64,000 nucleotides of DNA from Oxalobacteraceae bacterium AB_14 (GTDB lineage: Bacteria > Pseudomonadota > Gammaproteobacteria > Burkholderiales > Burkholderiaceae_D). Made by a program: the position numbers and the translations under genes. Each line of letters begins with the position of its first letter. Position 1 is the stretch's first letter. This document shows positions 47,136 to 55,687 of this stretch, one piece after another. The notes under the pieces were generated by a model. The model worked only from the letters and a program-made list of their open reading frames with translations, was not told where the DNA came from and ran no database searches. The stretch covers positions 112,970 through 176,969 of the forward strand of contig KB906724.1 of NCBI GenBank assembly GCA_000381565.1, in the 5' to 3' direction.

Positions 47136-47798
47136 ATGCTGAACCGTATTCTGAAACTGGCCGTCTGCCTGCTGCCGGCCGCGCTGATCGTCGGTTGCGC
47201 GACGCCGAAGGCGCCGTATGACTACACCGCCTTCAAGGCCGCCAAGCCGCGCTCCATCGTGGTGCTGCCGCCGCTGAACAATTCGCCGGAGGTCAACGCC
47301 GGCAACAGCTTCTACGCCCAAGTGACGTATCCGCTGGCCGAGGCCGGCTACTACGTGTTGCCGGTGGCGCTGGTGGGCGAGACCTTCAAGCAGAACGGCT
47401 TGACCAGCGCGGCCGACATCCACGCAGTCGACGTCAAAAAGCTCAGCGAGATCTTCGGCGCCGACGCCGCGATGTATGTGACCATCACCAACTACGGCGC
47501 CAGCTACAACGTGCTCAACAGCGTAGTGCTGGTGACCGCCAACGCCAGGCTGGTCGACCTAAAGACCGGCAACCTGCTGTGGAGCGGCTCCGCGTCGGCC
47601 TCCAACAACGAGGGCGGCAACAGCGGTGGCGGCGGCCTGGTCGGCGCGCTGGTGGCGGCCGCGGTCAAGCAGATCATCGCCAGCACCACCGACGCTTCGC
47701 ATCCGGTGGCCGGCGTGGCCAGCGCGCGCCTGCTGTCGGCCGGCATGCCCAACGGCATGCTGTTTGGTCCGCGTTCGGAAAACTACCTGAAGCAGTAA
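47136..47798 (+). CDS. GNA1162/DUF799-family lipoprotein
   Basis: 220 residues, lipobox LIVGCATPK. The body YDYTAFKAAKPRSIVVLPPLNNSPEV and ADAAMYVTITNYGASYNVL matches DUF799, the family of Neisseria antigen GNA1162, whose fold resembles a TolB-like/CsgG-like periplasmic domain. It is the last gene of the lipoprotein trio. A Gly/Asn-rich loop (NNEGGNSGGGGL) precedes the C-terminal segment. Its stop is three bases from the convergent peptidase gene end. Confidence 0.82.
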   Translation: MLNRILKLAVCLLPAALIVGCATPKAPYDYTAFKAAKPRSIVVLPPLNNSPEVNAGNSFYAQVTYPLAEAGYYVLPVALVGETFKQNGLTSAADIHAVDVKKLSEIFGADAAMYVTITNYGASYNVLNSVVLVTANARLVDLKTGNLLWSGSASASNNEGGNSGGGGLVGALVAAAVKQIIASTTDASHPVAGVASARLLSAGMPNGMLFGPRSENYLKQ

Positions 47799-47801
47799 GC
47801 C

Positions 47802-49058
47802 TCAGCGCTTGACGGTGGCGCCGGCCAGCCTGGCCACGCCGGCCAGCGTGGTCTGCGCCGCGTTCAGGCCCAGCAGGAAGTCCAGGTCCGAATAGGTGGC
47901 GTAGACGTCGGTCGGCTGGTGCCAGTTGGGATTCCAGCCGGCGCCGATCTGCTGGCCGCGCTCGTTCTCGCGCAGCGAGATGGCCGGCGCCAGGTCCATG
48001 AACGGCGTCGAGTCGGTGTTGGTCATGTGGAAGCCGACGGCGGCCGGGTAGCGGCTGGCGTACTTGTCGTTGGCGGCCCGCAACGCCCAGGCCAGCTTGG
48101 CAGAACCTTCGGCATGCCGCGACACCGACTGGTACTCGATGTTGACGTCGGCCTCGCGCCGCTGTTCCGGCGGCGACACGTAGACAGTCTGGCCCTTGGC
48201 GTCCAGCACCGGCTTGCCGGCCGCATCGAGTTGGGCGACCGGCATGCCGTGGTCCCACAACATCATGTCGTGCTGTATCAGGCCCAGCCATTTCGGCTCG
48301 GGATACCTGCCCGAGCCCTTGGGCGATTCGACGCCCTGCATGTCCTTGCGCTGCATGGCGTAGGCGGTGGCGCCGTTCAAGCCGGTCTCCTCGTTGTTCC
48401 ACAGCGCGAAGCGGATCGAGCGCTCGGTGCGCACGCCGGGCGCGCTGAAGATGCGCGCCAGCTCCATCACCAGCGCGGTGCCGGAGCCGTCGTCGTCGGC
48501 GGCCTCGCCGAAACCGATGCCGTCCATGTGGGCGCTGACGATGTACATCTCCTCCGGATGCGTGCTGCCGACCTTGGTGCAATAGACGTTCTCGCGCGGC
48601 GAGGCGCCGACCGGCGTTGGCTCGGCGTTCAGCGCGCGCAGTGTCGCATCGGGCTGGCGCAGCGGATCGGTGTTGACGCCGGTCGCCGCGCGCTGGCCGA
48701 ACAGCGTGCTGCCGCCCTGGCCGGCGGGACCGCCGGCGCCGCCGCTGGCCAGGCCAGGCGCGCGCTTGCCAGCCGGCGCGTCCGGCGCCGGCTGGGTGTA
48801 CTGGTATTGCAGGCGTTCGGTGTCGCCGCAGCCGTAGGACTTGAGCTGCGCCTCGATCCAGTCCAGCGCCTGGCGGTTGCGCTCGGTGCCCTGGCGGCGG
48901 TCGCCGAAGCGTGTCAGGCTCTTGATGGTGGCCTTGTATTTTTCCAGGTCGAGCCGGCCGACCAGGACGGCGATCGGATCGGCGGCGGCCGCTTGCTGGG
49001 CGTGGGCGAGCGGCGCGGCGACGGCCAGCGCGATACTCAAGACGACAACTGGTTTCAT
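47802..49058 (-). CDS. M28-family zinc peptidase, secreted
   Basis: 418 residues with a signal peptide ending APLAHAQQ. The M28 metal ligands are visible: His and Asp in SAHMDGIGFGEAADDDGSGT, Glu-Glu in NNEETG, Asp in NTDSTPFMD and His in NPNWHQPTD. Such enzymes are aminopeptidases or carboxypeptidases with two zinc ions. A Gly/Ala-rich insert (SGGAGGPAGQGGS, about residue 105) is unusual. The ATG at 49058 follows AGAGGAAGCCC. It is divergent from the decayed gene at 49127. Confidence 0.9.
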   Translation of the reverse strand: MKPVVVLSIALAVAAPLAHAQQAAAADPIAVLVGRLDLEKYKATIKSLTRFGDRRQGTERNRQALDWIEAQLKSYGCGDTERLQYQYTQPAPDAPAGKRAPGLASGGAGGPAGQGGSTLFGQRAATGVNTDPLRQPDATLRALNAEPTPVGASPRENVYCTKVGSTHPEEMYIVSAHMDGIGFGEAADDDGSGTALVMELARIFSAPGVRTERSIRFALWNNEETGLNGATAYAMQRKDMQGVESPKGSGRYPEPKWLGLIQHDMMLWDHGMPVAQLDAAGKPVLDAKGQTVYVSPPEQRREADVNIEYQSVSRHAEGSAKLAWALRAANDKYASRYPAAVGFHMTNTDSTPFMDLAPAISLRENERGQQIGAGWNPNWHQPTDVYATYSDLDFLLGLNAAQTTLAGVARLAGATVKR

Positions 49059-49126
49059 GGGCTTCCTCTGGTGGGCGGTAACGGGCTTCGCCATTTTGCA
49101 TCAAGATTGCGTAGACTGGGCGCACC

Positions 49127-49887
49127 ATGAAAAAAATCGCCAAGGTGTCCATGTTTGCTGCATTGCTCGTCGCTGCCTATCTCGGCCTGTGGCCGGTGCC
49201 CATCGTGCCGGTCAGCTGGACTGCGCCCACGCCGCCCGGCTATACGGGCGTCCATGCGGTCAACCAGCGCCTGGCCGGCGCGCGGCAGATCGCGCTGGGC
49301 GGCGAAGTGGGGCCCGAGCACGTGCTGGCCGGCCCCGACGGCAAGCTCTATCGTCGACCGGGCGCGTGCTGGAATACGATCCGGCCAGCAAGGCCGTGCG
49401 GGTGGTGGCCGGCGGCCTGAGCTTTTCCAACGGCGTGCTGCTGAGCGGGGACCAGCGCTGGCTGTATGTGAGCGAGAGCGGCAAGTACCGGGTGTGGAAG
49501 ATCGCCGTCGACGCGGCCGGGCTGGACGTGCGGGTGGCGTCGCCGCAGGCGCAGGTGCTGCTCGATAACCTGCCCGGCTATCCGGACAACCTGGTGCGCG
49601 GCGCCGAGGGCCGCATCTGGCTGGGCCTGTCCGGCCCGCGCAACGATCTCGACAAGATGGCCGACCAGCCCTACCTGCGCAAGCTGATGCTGCGCCTGCC
49701 GCGCGCGCTGTGGCCCGAGCCCAGGCCCTACGGCCATGTGCTGGCGTTCACCGAGGACGGCCGCATCGTCGCCGACCTGCAGGACCCGGGCGGCGCCTCG
49801 GCGGTCACCACCGGCGCGACCGAGACCGCCGGGCGGCTGTACATCCACAACGTCGGCGCCGGCGGCATAGGCTGGCTCAAGCGCTGA
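49127..49887 (+). pseudogene. Decayed SMP-30/strictosidine synthase-like gene (internal deletion and frameshift)
   Basis: The first frame (49127 to about 49350) encodes a membrane-anchored N-terminus and ARQIALGGEVGPEHVLAGPDGKLY. After about 49352 homology continues in another frame as GRVLEYDPASKAVRVVAGGLSFSNGV, then GYPDNLVRGAEGRIWLGLSGPRN and PYGHVLAFTEDGRIVADLQDPGG to the stop. Members of this beta-propeller family usually have roughly 100 residues between these two parts, and those are missing here. The gene therefore lost an internal segment and its frame. The intact protein would have been a lactonase/strictosidine-synthase-like enzyme. Confidence 0.8.
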
Positions 49888-50045
49888 AAAGTGATTGTCA
49901 ATATGCCACTAACTTGTTACTTCAACAAAAACAACAGTTGAGCAATATTTTTTCGGACCGCTATCATAATGATAATTTATTGAATTTTTTACAGTAAAAT
50001 AAGCGCACTGTTGCTTGCCATATCCTTATTTTTAGAAGGTTAGCC

Positions 50046-50651
50046 ATGCGTAAGTTATTTTCTGCCTTGCTGTGCGCCGCGGCGTTCGGCGCCCCGTCCG
50101 CCTTTGCGACCAACCTGGTCGCGGATGGCGATTTTTCCGCCGCCACGCTGTCGCCTTACTGGACGCAAAGCGGCGACACTTCGGCGCAAACGGTCGGCTA
50201 CGACTATTCCAGCACGCCGCTGGCCAAGCTGTTCAACATGGTCTACAGCGACGGCGCCTACCTGGGCGCCGGCATCCTGGGACAACAGGTGGACACCGAC
50301 CAGCACTACGTCTACACGCTGGACTTCGACCTGCAACGCTTCCATGCCAGCACCACGGACCCGGTCGTCAACGAGTCCAAGGTGCTGTTCAACGGCAAGG
50401 TGGTCTGGCAGCAGACCGATACCGCCGGCGACTGGACCCACTACACGATCAGCAATCTGTGGAGCGACAAGGCCCAGACCTGGCTGCAATTCTCCAATCA
50501 AAACCTGTATGACTACGCCGCGCTCGACAATGTGGCGCTGCGCGTGTCGGGCCTCGCGCCGCCGGTGCCGGAGCCGTCGTCGGTGCTGATGCTGTCGCTG
50601 GGCCTGGGCATGCTGCTGGCCGGCCGCGCCCGGCGCCGCCGACGCGGCTGA
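50046..50651 (+). CDS. PEP-CTERM sorting-domain protein
   Basis: 201 residues: a signal peptide ending PSAFAT, a beta-rich carbohydrate-binding-like body (NLVADGDFSAATLSPYWTQSG, typical of CBM-like PEP-CTERM proteins) and the C-terminal tag VPEPSSVLMLSLGLGMLLAG followed by an Arg-rich tail. The tag directs processing by exosortase and attachment or release at the cell surface. The 158-base upstream region is AT-rich and should hold the promoter. The nearest copy of the tag is in the protein at 54785. Confidence 0.88.
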   Translation: MRKLFSALLCAAAFGAPSAFATNLVADGDFSAATLSPYWTQSGDTSAQTVGYDYSSTPLAKLFNMVYSDGAYLGAGILGQQVDTDQHYVYTLDFDLQRFHASTTDPVVNESKVLFNGKVVWQQTDTAGDWTHYTISNLWSDKAQTWLQFSNQNLYDYAALDNVALRVSGLAPPVPEPSSVLMLSLGLGMLLAGRARRRRRG

Positions 50652-50748
50652 GCCGGCCCCGAGCGCCTGAACGCCGTCGCCCGACGGCGCATTTTCCATC
50701 CGCCGCCCGGCCGCGCCGGCGCGGCATCCCTTGCCACCAGGAGCGACC

Positions 50749-51261
50749 ATGTCAACCCCATTTTTGGCCGAAATCCGCATGTTCAGTTTCAACTTCATCC
50801 CCAAGGGCTGGGCGCGTTGTGACGGACAACTATTGTCGATCAACCAGAACCAGGCGCTGTTTTCCATCCTCGGCACCACCTACGGCGGCGATGGCCGGGT
50901 CACCTTCGCGCTGCCCGACATGCGCGGGCGCATGCCCATGCACAATACGCTGCCCGGCGCGCAGGGCGGCGAAGCTGCGCACACGCTGACGGCGCTGGAG
51001 TTGCCACAACACGGCCACAGCATGCAGGCGGTCAACCAGACCGATCCGACCGCGCTGCGTTCCACCAGCCCCAGCGGCAACTACCTGTGCTCGATTCCGG
51101 CCGGCGGCGCCAACGTCTTCCATGGCTACGACGGCAGCGCGGCGTTGTCGCCGGCCAGCGTGGCGTATGCGGGGGGCGGCCAGGCGCATGAAAATCGCCA
51201 GCCTTATACCACCAGCATGTTCGGTATTGCGCTGGTCGGTATCTTCCCTTCGCGTAATTAA
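50749..51261 (+). CDS. Tail-collar (MdpB-like) protein 1 of 3
   Basis: 170 residues. It carries the phage tail collar domain in the microcystin-dependent protein (MdpB) form: FLAEIRMFSFNFIPKGWARCDGQLL, NQALFSILGTTYGGDG, FALPDMRGRMPMH, and the terminal VGIFPSRN. No signal peptide is visible. The start at 50749 follows CAGGAGCGACC. The three collar proteins and the small gene at 52379 are spaced by 9-24 bases and form one operon. The domain forms trimeric fibre tips in phage; the bacterial role is not established. Confidence 0.85.
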   Translation: MSTPFLAEIRMFSFNFIPKGWARCDGQLLSINQNQALFSILGTTYGGDGRVTFALPDMRGRMPMHNTLPGAQGGEAAHTLTALELPQHGHSMQAVNQTDPTALRSTSPSGNYLCSIPAGGANVFHGYDGSAALSPASVAYAGGGQAHENRQPYTTSMFGIALVGIFPSRN

Positions 51262-51285
51262 GCGAGCCGCTCCAGGAGACCATTC

Positions 51286-51825
51286 ATGTCTACGCCATAT
51301 ATCGGTGAAATTCGTATGTTCGCGGGGAACTTCGCCCCGCAAGGGTGGGCGTTCTGCAATGGCGCGCTGCTGCCCATTTCGGAAAACGACACGCTGTTCA
51401 ACCTGATCGGCACCACCTACGGCGGCGACGGCGTGGAAACCTTCGCCTTGCCCGACCTGAGCGGGCGGGTGCCGGTGCACGTCGGCACGCTCAGCGGAAT
51501 GAATTACCAGCTCGGCGAGAAGGGCGGGCTGGAGCAGGTGGCGCTGACCACCGCGCAGATCCCGCCGCACAAGCACCAGGTCAATGCCAGCACCGCCGCG
51601 CCGCCGCCGGCCACCAGCGCGATCAATATCACCGACGGCAGCAGCTGGGTGCCGGCGGCGCCGTCGCCCAAGCCCAGGCTGTACGGCACCGCCGGCCCCA
51701 ATCTGTTGATGGGCGCCGGCACCATCGGCGCCGGCGGCGGCGGCCAGCCGCACGACAATATGGCGCCCTTCCTGGCGGTGCAGTTCATCATCTCGCTGTT
51801 CGGCATTTATCCATCTCAAACTTAA
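51286..51825 (+). CDS. Tail-collar (MdpB-like) protein 2 of 3
   Basis: 179 residues, paralog of the flanking genes. It opens STPYIGEIRMFAGNFAPQGWAFCNGALLPISENDTLFNLIGTTYGGDG and ends LFGIYPSQT. It differs from copy 1 in the central variable loop, which is Pro/Ala-rich (ASTAAPPPATSAIN). ATG follows CAGGAGACCATTC. Position between the other two copies points to gene triplication followed by divergence. Confidence 0.85.
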   Translation: MSTPYIGEIRMFAGNFAPQGWAFCNGALLPISENDTLFNLIGTTYGGDGVETFALPDLSGRVPVHVGTLSGMNYQLGEKGGLEQVALTTAQIPPHKHQVNASTAAPPPATSAINITDGSSWVPAAPSPKPRLYGTAGPNLLMGAGTIGAGGGGQPHDNMAPFLAVQFIISLFGIYPSQT

Positions 51826-51834
51826 GGAGACACC

Positions 51835-52359
51835 ATGGCCGATCCCTTTGTGGCGGAAATACGCCTGTTTGCCGGCAATTTCGCGCCGACGGGCTGGGCG
51901 ACCTGCGATGGCCAGATTTTGCCGATCGCGCAGAACACCGCCCTGTTCTCGCTGCTCGGTACGCAATACGGCGGCGACGGCAAGAGCACCTTCGCGCTGC
52001 CCAATCTGCGCCAGCGCGCGCCGCTGGGCGCGGGCCAGGGCGCCGGCTTGAGCGAGCGCTTCCAGGGCGAAGCCGGCGGCGCCGCCACCGCCACCGTGAG
52101 CGCCGCGCAGACGCCGGTGCATGCGCACGACATGCTGGCGTCCGGCGCGCCGGCCACCACCACCAGCCCGAACGGCAATACGCTGGCGGTGTCGATTTCG
52201 CCGACGCCGCCGTATATCGGCCCGGCGCCGCTGCATCCGATGGGCGGCGCCGTGCTCACCGCGTCGACCGGCGGCGGCCAGGCGCACAACAATGTGCAGC
52301 CCTACCTGGAGCTCAATTTCATCATTGCCCTGCAGGGGATTTTCCCGCCGCGCAGCTAA
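51835..52359 (+). CDS. Tail-collar (MdpB-like) protein 3 of 3
   Basis: 174 residues with the same collar pattern: FVAEIRLFAGNFAPTGWATCDGQILPIAQNTALFSLLGTQYGGDG and FALPNLRQRAPLGAGQG, ending IALQGIFPPRS. It starts nine bases after copy 2, preceded by TAAGGAGACACC. Copies 2 and 3 are more alike at the N-terminus than either is to copy 1. Confidence 0.85.
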   Translation: MADPFVAEIRLFAGNFAPTGWATCDGQILPIAQNTALFSLLGTQYGGDGKSTFALPNLRQRAPLGAGQGAGLSERFQGEAGGAATATVSAAQTPVHAHDMLASGAPATTTSPNGNTLAVSISPTPPYIGPAPLHPMGGAVLTASTGGGQAHNNVQPYLELNFIIALQGIFPPRS

Positions 52360-52378
52360 TCTTCGTGAAGGAACGACT

Positions 52379-52786
52379 ATGGAACGGCGAACTTTTGTCA
52401 TAGCCACCGGCGGCATGCTGGGCGGCAGCGGCCTGTGTGGAGCGGCCGAGCTGGCCAAGGCCAGGACGGCGCCCGTGGCCGGCATCGGCGCCGCCGCGGC
52501 GCCGGCCGGCAGCGCGGCCTACCAGGCGCTGCTGCAACAGCGCTTCAATGTGTATCCGGGCAGCCGCGGGATTCCAATGACGCTGTTGAGCGTCAAGCGG
52601 CAGTTCGAGTCCGCGCGCGGCGACCAGTTTTCGCTGACCTTCGCGGTGCCGGCCGGGCAGTCGCTGGCCAGCGGCGCCTATGAAGTCGAGCACGCCAGCA
52701 TCGGCAAGCAGACCATCTACCTGCAATGGTCCGGCAACGGCCCGGAAGGCAATTACTACCGGGCCGATTTCAACTTGCTGAACTGA
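52379..52786 (+). CDS. Small exported protein linked to tail-collar genes (possibly DUF6916)
   Basis: 135 residues. The start MERRTFVIATGGMLGGSGLC resembles a twin-arginine type leader (RRTF), so export is likely. The body LSVKRQFESARGDQFSLTFAVPAG and IYLQWSGNGPEGNYYRADFNLL has a compact beta-strand pattern seen in small proteins next to collar-domain triplets; DUF6916 is the family it recalls, but this is from memory of the pattern. GAAGGAACGACT precedes the ATG. Function unknown. Confidence 0.7.
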   Translation: MERRTFVIATGGMLGGSGLCGAAELAKARTAPVAGIGAAAAPAGSAAYQALLQQRFNVYPGSRGIPMTLLSVKRQFESARGDQFSLTFAVPAGQSLASGAYEVEHASIGKQTIYLQWSGNGPEGNYYRADFNLLN

Positions 52787-52792
52787 GTCCGG

Positions 52793-54448
52793 TCAGGCGC
52801 GGCGGGCCATCCGGGGCGCCGCGCGTTCCGGTCGCGCGCGTTGCGAGGCGATCAGCGCCAGGCTGGCGGAGGTCTTGCCCGGCTTGCCCTGCGGCGGCAG
52901 CTTGAACACTTCCAGCGCCTTGGCCACGGCCTGCGCCTGCACGTCCAGCACGCCGGTGGCGGCCGAGGCTTCCTCGACCATCAGGGCGTTCTGGCGGGTC
53001 ACCTCGTCCAGTTGCATGATGGCGTCCTTGACCTGGTTGACGCCGCTGCTCTGCGCGCGCGTCGAGCCGCTGATGTCTCCCATGATGGCGGCCACCCGGC
53101 CGATGGCGGCGATCACCGCGTCCATGTCCTGTCCCGCCGCGCTGGCCATGCCGGCGCCGACCGCGATCTTGCCGGCCGAGGCGTCGATCAGGGTCTTGAT
53201 CTCCTTGGCCGCCGCCGCGCTGCGCTGGGCCAGGTTGCGCACCTCGCCGGCCACCACCGCGAAGCCGCGCCCGCTCTCGCCGGCGCGCGCCGCCTCCACC
53301 GCCGCGTTCAGCGACAGGATGTTGGTCTGGAAGGCGATGCCGTCGATCAGGCTGATGATGTCGACGATCTGGCTCGACGAGGCGCGGATATCGTTCATCG
53401 CCGCCACCACCTGCGTCACCGCCACGCCGGTGCGTTCGGCCAGCGCGGTCGCCTCGCTCGCCACGCCGCTGGCGGTGTTGACATTGTCGGCGGTCTGGCT
53501 GACGGTGCCGGTGATCTGGCCCATGTGCGCCGAGGTCTGCTCCAGGTTGGCCGCCTGCGCCTCGGTGCGCGCCGACAGGTCGGCGTTGGCCGCGCGCACC
53601 TGGGTGGTGGTGCTGCGGGTCAGGCTGAAGTTGCTGCGGATGTCGACCAGAATCGACGCCAGGTTCAGGTTCAGCTGGCGCACGAACGCTTGCAGCTGGC
53701 CCAGTTCGTCGTGGCGGTCGACCGCCATGCGGGTGGTCAGGTCGCCGCCGGCCAGGATGCGGGCCGCTTCGATGCTGGCCTTGATCGGCGCGACCACCGC
53801 CAGGTGCAGGTTGCGCCAGCTGTACAGGGCCAGCGCCACCAGCAGCAGCGCCTGCCAATGCAGGGCGCTGTCGGCATAGGGCCACAGGGCGTGGCTGGCG
53901 AGCGCCAGTCCCAGCGCGGCCATGCCGCCGAAGCACAGCGCCAGCCGTTGCGCCAGCGTGATGTCGCGCAGCGCCTGGGTCCAGCGGCGCCAGCCGCGCG
54001 CGGCGGCGGCGCCGCGCACGATGCGCACGCCGTCCGGGTTGCCGCCCTTGACGGTGCGGTAGAGCTGTTCGGCGTCCTGGATCTGTTCGCGCTTGGGCTT
54101 GGTGCACACCGACATGAAGCCGGTGGTCTTGCCCTTTTCTATCACCGGCGTGACGTTGGCGATGCACCAGAAATGGCCGCCGTCGTGGCAGCGGTACTTG
54201 ACCAGGCCGCGCCACGGTTGGCCCGACAGCACGGTGCGCCACATGTCGGCGTCGACTTCGGGCGGCATGTCGCCATGGTAGAGCGAGGTCTGCGGACGGC
54301 CGCCCAGTTCGTCGTCGGCGTAGCCGCTGGCGTGGACGAAGGTGGAGTTGGCGTAGGTCAGGCGGCCCTGGAGGTCGGTGGTGGTGACGATGGGCTTGCC
54401 GTCTTCAAGAACGGTTTCGCGGCCGGTCGCTGGGGAGGTGCTGCGCAT
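52793..54448 (-). CDS. Methyl-accepting chemotaxis protein with N-terminal PAS domain (Aer-like)
   Basis: 551 residues. The PAS domain (about 20-125) includes [20 protein letters not shown], typical of Aer-type redox sensors. Two hydrophobic helices follow (about 165-210), then a HAMP-like segment and a long signalling coiled coil with the hairpin tip region ([20 protein letters not shown] and [19 protein letters not shown]). No CheR-binding pentapeptide is seen at the C-terminus. It probably reports energy or redox state to the flagellar switch. It is convergent with the collar operon. Confidence 0.92.
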   Translation of the reverse strand: MRSTSPATGRETVLEDGKPIVTTTDLQGRLTYANSTFVHASGYADDELGGRPQTSLYHGDMPPEVDADMWRTVLSGQPWRGLVKYRCHDGGHFWCIANVTPVIEKGKTTGFMSVCTKPKREQIQDAEQLYRTVKGGNPDGVRIVRGAAAARGWRRWTQALRDITLAQRLALCFGGMAALGLALASHALWPYADSALHWQALLLVALALYSWRNLHLAVVAPIKASIEAARILAGGDLTTRMAVDRHDELGQLQAFVRQLNLNLASILVDIRSNFSLTRSTTTQVRAANADLSARTEAQAANLEQTSAHMGQITGTVSQTADNVNTASGVASEATALAERTGVAVTQVVAAMNDIRASSSQIVDIISLIDGIAFQTNILSLNAAVEAARAGESGRGFAVVAGEVRNLAQRSAAAAKEIKTLIDASAGKIAVGAGMASAAGQDMDAVIAAIGRVAAIMGDISGSTRAQSSGVNQVKDAIMQLDEVTRQNALMVEEASAATGVLDVQAQAVAKALEVFKLPPQGKPGKTSASLALIASQRARPERAAPRMARRA

Positions 54449-54784
54449 GGGCGATCCTGTGCATGGGGTTGTCGAGGGTGGCTAGCATCCTAACAGATTC
54501 AGGTGTCAACTATTTCTCAAATGCCATGATTTTTTGCGGAGGTGCAACGGGGCCGCAGCCAGCGGAACAGCGTCGCCGGCAAAATCGGCCCGGCGGCAAA
54601 CCTGTCCTGAGAGAAATGGGATGCTACATTTCCGCAACAAAAAGTTTCTTGCAAATAACATTCATTATTTTTTTAAAAAGTAAGTTCTTACTCGGCAAGT
54701 ATTGTGTTATATTTGCATCACTGGTTTGATGTCACGCGTTAAGCCCACCCATTGCAGCGCAATCACTATCCAAAGAGGACTCGC
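54449..54784. promoter_or_regulatory. AT-rich divergent region between chemoreceptor and PEP-CTERM gene
   Basis: 336 bases without a gene. The right half (about 54640-54730) is strongly AT-rich, with runs such as TTATTTTTTTAAAAAG, and probably carries the promoter for the plus-strand PEP-CTERM gene. No operator is recognised with confidence. CAAAGAGGAC just before 54785 acts as the ribosome binding site for the TTG start. Confidence 0.4.
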
Positions 54785-55363
54785 TTGAAACTCTCGAAAA
54801 CCGCCATCGCCGCCTGTGCATTTGCCGCTGCAATCGCTTCGGCACCTGCCGCCTTCGCCGCCACCGAAACCATCGTTCTGGGCACCAGCCTCAGCGCCGG
54901 TTTCGCCAGCCAGGACATGGCTCACCTGACGATCACCGAATCGAACGGCAACACGCTGTGGACCCTGGCGGCCAACTGGGACGACGCGCTCAACGCGACC
55001 AGCCCTTTCATCTTCGGCCTGCAATTTAGCGATAAGAAGAGCGCCGCGCCAGTCAGCTTTGGCGCTGCCGCCGGCAGCACCATCGCGCTGGCCAATCACG
55101 GCCTCAGCGCCACTCAGATAAAGTTCCGGACCGCCAACAACAGCGGCCGCTTCACCGACGGCGAAACGGCCACGTGGACCTTCAACCATACCACTCTGAG
55201 CGACTTCAGCGACTTCCAGTTGCATGTCAACGCGCTGACGGCAAGCGGTGGTTCGGTCAAGTTCACGGCTATGGCGCCGGTGCCGGAACCAGAAACCTAC
55301 GCCATGCTGCTGGCGGGTCTGGGCCTGGTGGGCTTTGCCGCCCGCCGCCGCGCCGCCAAGTAA
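54785..55363 (+). CDS. PEP-CTERM sorting-domain protein (TTG start)
   Basis: 192 residues from a TTG at 54785, chosen because it follows AGAGGACTCGC and opens directly on a signal peptide (LSKTAIAACAFAAAIASAPAAFA). No ATG is placed usefully. The body is a beta-sandwich-like domain of unknown function and the C-terminus VPEPETYAMLLAGLGLVGFA with RRRAAK is a clear PEP-CTERM tag for exosortase processing. A strong terminator follows. Confidence 0.85.
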   Translation: MKLSKTAIAACAFAAAIASAPAAFAATETIVLGTSLSAGFASQDMAHLTITESNGNTLWTLAANWDDALNATSPFIFGLQFSDKKSAAPVSFGAAAGSTIALANHGLSATQIKFRTANNSGRFTDGETATWTFNHTTLSDFSDFQLHVNALTASGGSVKFTAMAPVPEPETYAMLLAGLGLVGFAARRRAAK

Positions 55364-55399
55364 TTTCCGCAGGCAGGCTGCGCGCCCGCCGTGCCGGAT

Positions 55400-55426
55400 C
55401 GAAAGCCCCGCTCGCTGGGGCTTTCG
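55400..55426 (+). terminator. Intrinsic terminator after PEP-CTERM gene
   Basis: CGAAAGCCCC and GGGGCTTTCG form a perfect ten-pair stem with a seven-base loop, followed by TCATTTTGAT. It lies 37 bases after the stop codon. Confidence 0.85.
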
Positions 55427-55456
55427 TCATTTTGATCCGGCGGCCATGCGGCAACG

Positions 55457-55486
55457 TTGTCAACTTGCTTGAAACCCGCGTAGAAT
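55457..55486 (+). promoter_or_regulatory. Promoter of the truncated tRNA-Gly gene
   Basis: TTGTCA (55457-55462), an 18-base spacer and TAGAAT (55481-55486) fit a sigma-70 promoter. The tRNA 5' end begins ten bases after the -10 box. Confidence 0.6.
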
Positions 55487-55495
55487 GCGTGGCAC

Positions 55496-55534
55496 GCGGG
55501 TGTAGCTCAATGGTAGAGCAGAAGCTTCCCAAGC
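55496..55534 (+). tRNA. tRNA-Gly(CCC), 5' part only, interrupted after the anticodon loop
   Basis: The acceptor strand GCGGGTG, TA, D-stem GCTC with loop AATGGTA and GAGC, and the anticodon stem GAAGC with loop TTCCCAA (anticodon CCC) are all perfect tRNA-Gly features. After two bases of the 3' anticodon stem (GC, to 55534) the sequence no longer matches: there is no variable loop, T-arm (GGTTCGATTCC) or acceptor 3' strand. No 3' half is found in the rest of the window. The break coincides with a drop in GC, which points to insertion of a mobile island. Confidence 0.85.
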
Positions 55535-55625
55535 CCCGCCGCCTTGTTAAAACCCACTGTTCATGCGGGTTTCAAGCGCATGAATATGCGATCACACCAA
55601 AATCCCACCTTAATCAACAAGTTAT

Positions 55626-55687
55626 CAGCCATCACATTTTCGACCCCACATCTAGTCGGAAAAGCTGCTCATGCGCTGTGATGGCTG
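55626..55687. repeat. Inverted repeat at the island's left edge
   Basis: CAGCCATCACA (55626-55636) and TGTGATGGCTG (55677-55687) are perfect 11-base arms around a 40-base loop. A second pair, AAATCGAAA (55694-55702) and TTTCGATTT (55731-55739), follows directly. Both lie in the 216-base gene-free stretch between the broken tRNA and the first island gene. They could be recombinase arm sites or a terminator for the minus-strand operon; no poly-T tract supports the latter. Confidence 0.6.

Noticed and set aside
50749..52359. Collar-domain genes as a prophage tail module
   Set aside because: No capsid, terminase, baseplate or lysis genes lie nearby, and the flanks are ordinary chromosomal genes.
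55535..55600. A normal 3' half of the tRNA-Gly directly after the break
   Set aside because: No T-arm consensus or complementary acceptor strand (CACCCGC) follows within the next 100 bases.
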